Position numbers and translations under genes: made by a program. The notes under the pieces are model-generated. The model was not told the origin of the DNA. It made no database searches and saw only the letters and a list, made by a program, of their open reading frames with translations. From positions 2,232,001-2,296,000 of the forward strand of contig NZ_CP074406.1 of NCBI RefSeq assembly GCF_018388425.1: a DNA stretch of 64,000 bases, given 5' to 3'. This document shows, piece by piece, positions 58,314 through 64,000 of the stretch (the stretch's first letter is position 1; each line of letters starts with the position of its first letter). Source of the DNA: Nocardioides faecalis (lineage in GTDB: Bacteria > Actinomycetota > Actinomycetes > Propionibacteriales > Nocardioidaceae).

Positions 58314-59783
58314 TCAGACCACCAGCGGTCGCGCGGTCGGCGGGATCGGCGCCGGCAGCTGGGTGCTGCCGGTGAGGAACTCGTCCACGCCGGCCGCGGC
58401 GGCGCGGCCCTCGGCGATCGCCCAGACGATGAGCGACTGCCCGCGGCCGGCGTCACCGGCCACGAAGACGCCCTCGACGGAGCTGGCGTAGTTCTTGTCC
58501 CGCTTGATGTTGCCGCGCTCGTCCAGCTCGACCCCGAGCTGCTCGACCAGGCCGGGCTGCTGCGGTCCCACGAAGCCCATCGCGAACAGCACCAGGTCGG
58601 CCGGGATCTCCCGCTCCGTGCCCTCGTGCTCGACGAGCTTGCCGCCCTCGAAGGCGACCTCGACGATCCGCAGGGCGCGGACGTTGCCGTTCTCGTCGCC
58701 GAGGAACTGCTTGGTGGAGACCGAGTAGATCCGGTCGCCGCCCTCCTCGTGCGCCGAGGAGACCTTGAAGGTCATCGGGTACGTCGGCCACGGCTGGTTC
58801 GCCGGACGGTCGTCGTTGGGCCGGGGCATGATCTCGAGCTGGGTGATCGAGGCCGCGCCCTGGCGGATCGAGGTCCCCAGGCAGTCGGCACCGGTGTCAC
58901 CGCCGCCGATGATCACGACGTGCTTGCCGTCGGCGCGGATCTGGTCCTCGACCGTCTCCCCGAGTGCCACCCGGTTGGCCTGCGGCAGGAACTCCATCGC
59001 CTGGTGGATCCCGTTCAGCTCCCGGCCCGGGATGGGCAGGTCGCGCGGAACGGTGGAGCCGATGGCGAGCACGACGGCGTCGTAGCGGTCCCGCAGGGCG
59101 GGGCCGGTCAGGTCGCCGGTGCCGACCTCGACACCCGAGCGGAAGACCGTGCCCTCGCGCTTCATCTGCTCCAGGCGCCGGTCGACCTGCTTCTTCTCCA
59201 TCTTGAACTCGGGGATGCCGTAGCGCAGCAGCCCGCCGGGCTTGTCCGCCCGCTCGTAGACGGCCACGGTGTGGCCGGCCCGGGTGAGCTGCTGGGCCGC
59301 GGCCAGGCCCGCGGGGCCCGACCCGATCACCGCGACGGTCTTGCCCGAGAGCCACTCCGGCGGCTGCGGCCGCACGAAGCCGGACTCGTAGGCCTTGTCG
59401 ATGATCGAGACCTCGATGTTCTTGATGGTCACCGGCGGCTGGTTGATGCCCAGCACGCAGGCGGTCTCGCACGGCGCCGGGCAGAGGCGACCGGTGAACT
59501 CCGGGAAGTTGTTGGTCGCGTGCAGGCGCTCGATGGCGCCCTCCCAGTCGTCACGCCAGACCAGGTCGTTCCACTCCGGGATGATGTTGCCCAGCGGGCA
59601 GCCCGAGTGGCAGAACGGGATGCCGCAGTCCATGCAGCGGCTGGCCTGGGTGTTGATGATCGGCAGCAGCGCGCGGCCGATCCCACCCGGGTACACCTCG
59701 TCCCAGTCGTTGACCCGCTCTTCGACGGGACGCCGCGAGGCGACCTGGCGGTCGTGCTTCAAGAAACCCTTCGGGTCAGCCAT
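58314..59783 (-). CDS. gltD: Glutamate synthase small subunit
   Basis: 489 residues. The N-terminal iron-sulfur domain has [20 protein letters not shown] and [20 protein letters not shown], which bind two [4Fe-4S] clusters. FAD-binding [20 protein letters not shown] at about 152-171, NADPH-binding [20 protein letters not shown] at about 292, and the C-terminal FAD contact [20 protein letters not shown]. It passes electrons from NADPH to GltB. It overlaps the gltB stop by 8 bp. Confidence 0.97.
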   Translation of the reverse strand: MADPKGFLKHDRQVASRRPVEERVNDWDEVYPGGIGRALLPIINTQASRCMDCGIPFCHSGCPLGNIIPEWNDLVWRDDWEGAIERLHATNNFPEFTGRLCPAPCETACVLGINQPPVTIKNIEVSIIDKAYESGFVRPQPPEWLSGKTVAVIGSGPAGLAAAQQLTRAGHTVAVYERADKPGGLLRYGIPEFKMEKKQVDRRLEQMKREGTVFRSGVEVGTGDLTGPALRDRYDAVVLAIGSTVPRDLPIPGRELNGIHQAMEFLPQANRVALGETVEDQIRADGKHVVIIGGGDTGADCLGTSIRQGAASITQLEIMPRPNDDRPANQPWPTYPMTFKVSSAHEEGGDRIYSVSTKQFLGDENGNVRALRIVEVAFEGGKLVEHEGTEREIPADLVLFAMGFVGPQQPGLVEQLGVELDERGNIKRDKNYASSVEGVFVAGDAGRGQSLIVWAIAEGRAAAAGVDEFLTGSTQLPAPIPPTARPLVV

Positions 59784-62700
59784 GGAGTGCTCCCATCATC
59801 GCGTTGGCGACACCGTCCTCGTCGAGGCCCTCGGCCTCGGCCTTGGCCTTGGCCTCGAGCACGATCCGGTAGTCGCGGGGCATGACCTCGGTGAACCGCG
59901 ACAGTGCGGCCGGCCAGTCGGCGAGCAGCTCGGCGGCGATCTCCGAGCCCGTCTCCTCGTGGTGGCGGCGCACGATCTGCTCCAGCTCGCCAGCGTAGGC
60001 CGACGAGACCGGCCCGAGCTCGACCAGCTCGGCGTTGACGCGGAACTCCTTGAGGTCCAGCACCCACGCCACACCGCCGGACATGCCGGCCGCGAAGTTG
60101 CGTCCGGTCTTGCCCAGGACGACCACGCGGCCGCCGGTCATGTACTCGCAGCCGTGGTCGCCGACGCCCTCGGTGACCACGGTGGCACCCGAGTTGCGCA
60201 CGCAGCACCGCTCGCCGACGCCACCGCGGATGAAGATCTCACCCGAGGTCGCACCGTAGGCGATGGTGTTGCCGGCGATGATGTGCTCCTCGGCCTTGAA
60301 GCCCGCGTTGCGGTCGGGCCGCACCACGATGCGACCGCCGGAGAGGCCCTTGCCGACGTAGTCGTTGGCGTCGCCCTCGATGCGCAGCGTGATGCCGTGC
60401 GGCACGAACGCGCCGAACGAGTTGCCCGCCGAGCCGGTGAACGTCAGGTCGATCGTGCCGTCGGGCAGGCCGGCGCCGCCGTACCGCTTGGTGACCTCGT
60501 TGCCGAGGATCGTGCCGACGGTGCGGTTGACGTTGCTGATCGGCAGCTGTGCACGCACGAGCTCGCCGCTCTCCAGCGCCGGCTGGGCCAGCGGCACCAG
60601 CTCGGTGAGGTCGAGCGAACGCTCCAGGCCGTGGTCCTGGCCCTTGGTGTTGCGCAGGTCCTGGTCCGGGAAGTGCGTCTCGGCGACGTCGACACGGTGC
60701 AGGATCGGCGAGAGGTCGAGACCCTTCGCCTTCCAGAACCGGGTGGCGTCGGCGGTGTCGAGCGCCTGGACCTGACCGACGGCCTCCTCGATGGAGCGGA
60801 AGCCCAGCTCCGCGAGCAGCTCGCGGACCTCCTCGGCGATGAACTCGAAGAAGTTCACGACGAACTCGGGCTTGCCGTTGAACCGCGAGCGCAGCGTCGG
60901 GTTCTGCGTCGCCACGCCCACCGGGCAGGTGTCGAGGTGGCAGACCCGCATCAGGATGCAGCCGGAGACCACGAGCGGAGCGGTGGCGAAGCCGAACTCC
61001 TCGGCGCCGAGCAGCGCCGCGATGACCACGTCGCGACCGGTCTTCAGCTGGCCGTCGGTCTGCACGACGATGCGGTCGCGCAGGCCGTTGAGCAGCAGGG
61101 TCTGCTGGGTCTCGGCCAGGCCGAGCTCCCAGGGACCACCGGCGTGCTTGAGCGAGGTGAGCGGCGAGGCACCCGTGCCGCCGTCGTGGCCGGAGACCAG
61201 GACGACGTCCGCGTGCGCCTTGGAGACACCCGCGGCGACCGTGCCCACCCCGACCTCGGAGACCAGCTTCACGTGGACGCGAGCGTCCCGGTTGGCGTTC
61301 TTGAGGTCGTGGATCAGCTGCGCCAGGTCCTCGATCGAGTAGATGTCGTGGTGCGGCGGCGGCGAGATCAGGCCCACGCCCGGCGTGGAGTGCCGGGTCT
61401 TGGCCACCCACGGGTAGACCTTGTTGCCGGGCAGCTGGCCGCCCTCGCCGGGCTTGGCACCCTGCGCCATCTTGATCTGGATGTCGTCGGCGTTGCTCAG
61501 GTACTCGCTGGTGACACCGAAGCGACCCGAGGCGACCTGCTTGATCGAGCTGCGCCGCTCGGGGTCGTAGAGCCGCTCGGGGTCCTCGCCGCCCTCACCG
61601 GTGTTGGACTTCGCGCCCAACCGGTTCATGGCGATCGCGAGGTTCTCGTGCGCCTCCTTGCTGATCGAGCCGTAGGACATCGCGCCGGTGGAGAACCGCT
61701 TGACGATCTCGGAGACCGGCTCGACCTCCTCGATCGGGATCGGCTGGCGGCCGAGCTCGGAGGCGTCCTTGAACTTGAACAGGCCGCGCAGCGTCATCAA
61801 CCGCTCGGACTGCTCGTCGACCAGCTGCGTGTACTGCTTGAAGATGTCGTAGCGCCCGGTGCGGGTGGCGTGCTGGAGACGGAAGACCGTCTCCGGGTTG
61901 AACAGGTGCGGCTCACCCTCGCGACGCCACTGGTACTCGCCACCGATCTCCAGCTCCCGGTGCGCGGGCGCGATGCCGGCCGGCGGGTACGCCTTGGCGT
62001 GGCGCGCGGCCACCTCCTCGGCGATGACGTCGAGCTCGACGCCGCCCAGCTTGGAGGTCGTGCCGGTGAAGTACTTGTCCACCACCGACTGCGACAGGCC
62101 GATGCACTCGAAGATCTGCGCACCCGTGTACGACGCCACGGTGCTCACGCCGATCTTCGACATCACCTTCACGACGCCCTTGCCGAGCGCCTTGATCAGG
62201 TTCTTCACCGCGGCCTCGGCGTCGGCCTTGACGTAGTAGCCCTCGCGGGCGAGGTCCTCGACGGTCTCCATCGCCAGGTACGGGTTGACCGCAGCGGCGC
62301 CGTAGCCGACGAGCAGCGCCACGTGGTGCACCTCGCGGACGTCGCCGGCCTCGACCAGCAGGCCGACCTGGGTGCGGGTCTTCTCCCGGACCAGGTGGTG
62401 GTGCACCGCCGCGGTGAGCAGCAGCGACGGGATCGGGGCGAGCTCGGCGGTGGAGTGCCGGTCCGAGAGCACGATGATCCGGGCTCCGCCGGCGATCGCC
62501 TCGGAGACCTCGGCGCAGATCTCGTCGATCCGCGCGGCCATCGCCGCACCGCCGCCGCTGACCGGGTAGAGGCCGCGGGAGACGTGCGTGACGAAGCCGG
62601 GGTGGTCGCCGTCGCGGTTGATGTGCCGGATCTTGGCCAGGTCGTCGTTGGAGATGACCGGGAAGGGCAGCACGATCTGGCGGCACGAGGACGGCGAGGG

Positions 62701-64000
62701 CTCGAGCAGGTTGGACTCCGGCCCGATGCTGCCGTACAGCGAGGTGACGAGCTCCTCGCGGATGGCGTCCAGCGGCGGGTTGGTGACCTGCGCGAACAGC
62801 TGGCTGAAGTAGTCGAAGATCAGCCGCGGCTTCTCGCTCAGCGCCGCGATCGGGGAGTCGGTCCCCATCGAGCCGAGCGGCTCTCCCCCGGTGTTCGCCA
62901 TCGGGGTGAGGATGACCCGCAGCTCCTCCTCGGTGTAGCCGAAGATCTGCTGGCGGCGGGTGACCGAGGCGTGGGTGTGCACGATGTGCTCACGCTCGGG
63001 GATCTGGTCCAGCTCGATGAGACCGGCGTGCAGCCACTCGCCGTACGGGTGCTCGGCGGCGAGCTGCTCCTTGATCTCCTCGTCCTCGATGATCCGGTGC
63101 TCGGCGGTGTCGACGAGGAACATCCGGCCCGGCTGCAGGCGGCCCTTGCGGACCACCTTCGCGGGGTCGATGTCGTGCAGCACGCCGGCCTCGGAGGCGA
63201 GGACGACCAGGCCGTCGTCGGTGATCCAGAAGCGCGAGGGACGCAGGCCGTTGCGGTCCAGGACCGCGCCGATCTGGGTGCCGTCGGTGAAGACCACCGA
63301 GGCGGGGCCGTCCCACGGCTCCATCATCGTGGAGTGGAAGCGGTAGAAGTCGCGCCGCTGCTCCGACATCTCGGTGTGGTTCTCCCACGCCTCCGGGATC
63401 ATCATCAGCACGGCGTGGGGCAGGCTGCGCCCGCCCATGTGCAGCAGCTCGAGCACCTCGTCGAACGACGCGGAGTCGGAGGCGCCCGGGGTGCAGATCG
63501 GGAAGAGCCGCTCGAGGTCGCCGGGGATCGCCGACGAGTCGAGCAGCGCCTCGCGGGCCCGCATCCAGTTCCGGTTGCCCATGACGGTGTTGATCTCACC
63601 GTTGTGCGCGATGAACCGGAACGGGTGCGACAGCGGCCAGCTCGGGAAGGTGTTGGTGGAGAAGCGCGAGTGCACCACACCGATCGCCGACGCCATCCGC
63701 TCGTCGCGGAGGTCCGGGAAGAAGTTGTCGAGCTGATCGGTGGTCAGCATGCCCTTGTAGGCGAGCGTGCGGGAGGAGAGCGACGGGAAGTAGACGTCGG
63801 TCTCCCGCTCGGCGCGCTTGCGCAGGCAGAAGGCGAGCCGCTCGAGGTCCATGCCGGTCAGCGGGTCCGCGTCGGGCGAGCCGAAGGGGCTGGCCTGGAC
63901 GAAGAGCTGGCTGAACATGGGCATGACGCTGAGCGCCATGGTGCCGAGGATGTCCGGGTTGACCGGGACGTCGCGCCAGCCGAGGACCGTGAGGCCCTCC
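59776..64000 (-). CDS. gltB: Glutamate synthase large subunit, 5' end beyond window
   Basis: About 1408 codons are visible; the frame stays open through base 64000, so the N-terminal part with the class II amidotransferase Cys lies outside. An internal ATG at 63939 is not the start. Seen here: the rest of the amidotransferase domain ([39 protein letters not shown]), the central domain, and the FMN/synthase domain ([40 protein letters not shown]). The [3Fe-4S] cysteines are in [19 protein letters not shown]. The C-terminal beta-helix has repeats such as [13 protein letters not shown] and [19 protein letters not shown]. With GltD it makes two Glu from Gln and 2-oxoglutarate. Confidence 0.97.
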   Translation of the reverse strand, partial: EGLTVLGWRDVPVNPDILGTMALSVMPMFSQLFVQASPFGSPDADPLTGMDLERLAFCLRKRAERETDVYFPSLSSRTLAYKGMLTTDQLDNFFPDLRDERMASAIGVVHSRFSTNTFPSWPLSHPFRFIAHNGEINTVMGNRNWMRAREALLDSSAIPGDLERLFPICTPGASDSASFDEVLELLHMGGRSLPHAVLMMIPEAWENHTEMSEQRRDFYRFHSTMMEPWDGPASVVFTDGTQIGAVLDRNGLRPSRFWITDDGLVVLASEAGVLHDIDPAKVVRKGRLQPGRMFLVDTAEHRIIEDEEIKEQLAAEHPYGEWLHAGLIELDQIPEREHIVHTHASVTRRQQIFGYTEEELRVILTPMANTGGEPLGSMGTDSPIAALSEKPRLIFDYFSQLFAQVTNPPLDAIREELVTSLYGSIGPESNLLEPSPSSCRQIVLPFPVISNDDLAKIRHINRDGDHPGFVTHVSRGLYPVSGGGAAMAARIDEICAEVSEAIAGGARIIVLSDRHSTAELAPIPSLLLTAAVHHHLVREKTRTQVGLLVEAGDVREVHHVALLVGYGAAAVNPYLAMETVEDLAREGYYVKADAEAAVKNLIKALGKGVVKVMSKIGVSTVASYTGAQIFECIGLSQSVVDKYFTGTTSKLGGVELDVIAEEVAARHAKAYPPAGIAPAHRELEIGGEYQWRREGEPHLFNPETVFRLQHATRTGRYDIFKQYTQLVDEQSERLMTLRGLFKFKDASELGRQPIPIEEVEPVSEIVKRFSTGAMSYGSISKEAHENLAIAMNRLGAKSNTGEGGEDPERLYDPERRSSIKQVASGRFGVTSEYLSNADDIQIKMAQGAKPGEGGQLPGNKVYPWVAKTRHSTPGVGLISPPPHHDIYSIEDLAQLIHDLKNANRDARVHVKLVSEVGVGTVAAGVSKAHADVVLVSGHDGGTGASPLTSLKHAGGPWELGLAETQQTLLLNGLRDRIVVQTDGQLKTGRDVVIAALLGAEEFGFATAPLVVSGCILMRVCHLDTCPVGVATQNPTLRSRFNGKPEFVVNFFEFIAEEVRELLAELGFRSIEEAVGQVQALDTADATRFWKAKGLDLSPILHRVDVAETHFPDQDLRNTKGQDHGLERSLDLTELVPLAQPALESGELVRAQLPISNVNRTVGTILGNEVTKRYGGAGLPDGTIDLTFTGSAGNSFGAFVPHGITLRIEGDANDYVGKGLSGGRIVVRPDRNAGFKAEEHIIAGNTIAYGATSGEIFIRGGVGERCCVRNSGATVVTEGVGDHGCEYMTGGRVVVLGKTGRNFAAGMSGGVAWVLDLKEFRVNAELVELGPVSSAYAGELEQIVRRHHEETGSEIAAELLADWPAALSRFTEVMPRDYRIVLEAKAKAEAEGLDEDGVANAMMGALHG

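Noticed and set aside
63869..63939. ATG 63939 as the gltB start
   Set aside because: The frame continues upstream to the window edge with sequence typical of GltB ([12 protein letters not shown]), and the N-terminal catalytic Cys region would be missing.

Overview
The window is high-GC actinobacterial chromosome, most likely from the order Propionibacteriales and close to Nocardioides. That placement is an inference from protein families (SepH, the DUF3093/DUF3159/DUF3710/DUF4192/DUF4193/DUF4235 proteins, PdtaR, DinB with an actinobacterial C-terminal tail), from frequent GTG starts, and from very common leaderless promoters. The gene order from the RNA methyltransferase at 3.3 kb to the inositol phosphatase at 12 kb matches the M. 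tuberculosis Rv2689c-Rv2701c neighbourhood. The coaE-rpsA ... polA ... pdtaR/pyk order in the middle and right also recalls the mycobacterial Rv1617-Rv1631 neighbourhood.

Bases 1-3345 are an accreted, mostly decayed genomic island at the 3' end of a 23S rRNA (uracil-C5) methyltransferase gene. Three copies of that gene's tail are visible (about 531-598, 2551-2582 and the live copy at 3332-3360). They mark successive insertions. The outer two elements share a diverged terminal repeat of about 230-240 bp with a hairpin that covaries between copies. They carry a run-off protein fragment, a broken transposase-like gene, an intact GNAT acetyltransferase and a methyltransferase remnant. The innermost element (2583-3345) is strikingly AT-rich, of Bacillota character. 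It carries one gene, a chloramphenicol-acetyltransferase-like enzyme, placed 15 bp behind the methyltransferase. The last codons of the host methyltransferase also come from this element.

3.3-16.9 kb: RNA methyltransferase and KimA-like K+ permease diverge from two TrkA-type K+ regulators. These are followed by DUF3159/OB-fold/DUF3710, dUTPase, DUF3093, DUF4235, DUF4193, inositol monophosphatase, ferrochelatase, an MFS exporter, a sugar-lactone oxidase and a YchJ protein. 17-29.9 kb: SepH, glutamate-cysteine ligase, DUF4192, DNA polymerase IV, oligopeptidase B, a SigB-like sigma factor behind a SigR-type promoter, CoaE, an SGNH hydrolase and ribosomal protein S1.

30-43.5 kb is an envelope-polysaccharide block: two SAM methyltransferases, an HHxxxDG acyltransferase-like protein, DUF3068, GT4 and GT2 glycosyltransferases, a 43-residue membrane peptide, a GT-C-like membrane protein, an AftD-type arabinofuranosyltransferase and a lipid-linked-glycan flippase. 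43.5-64 kb returns to housekeeping: polA, a thioesterase, a GNAT, DUF554, a polar amino-acid ABC importer, a branched-chain amino-acid ABC importer (livJ-HMGF), the ANTAR regulator pdtaR, an odd short-armed tRNA with a CAA anticodon, pyruvate kinase, and glutamate synthase (gltD, and gltB running off the right edge).

At least 18 genes have TANNNT exactly 6-8 nt before the start codon, so leaderless transcription appears to be the rule here.
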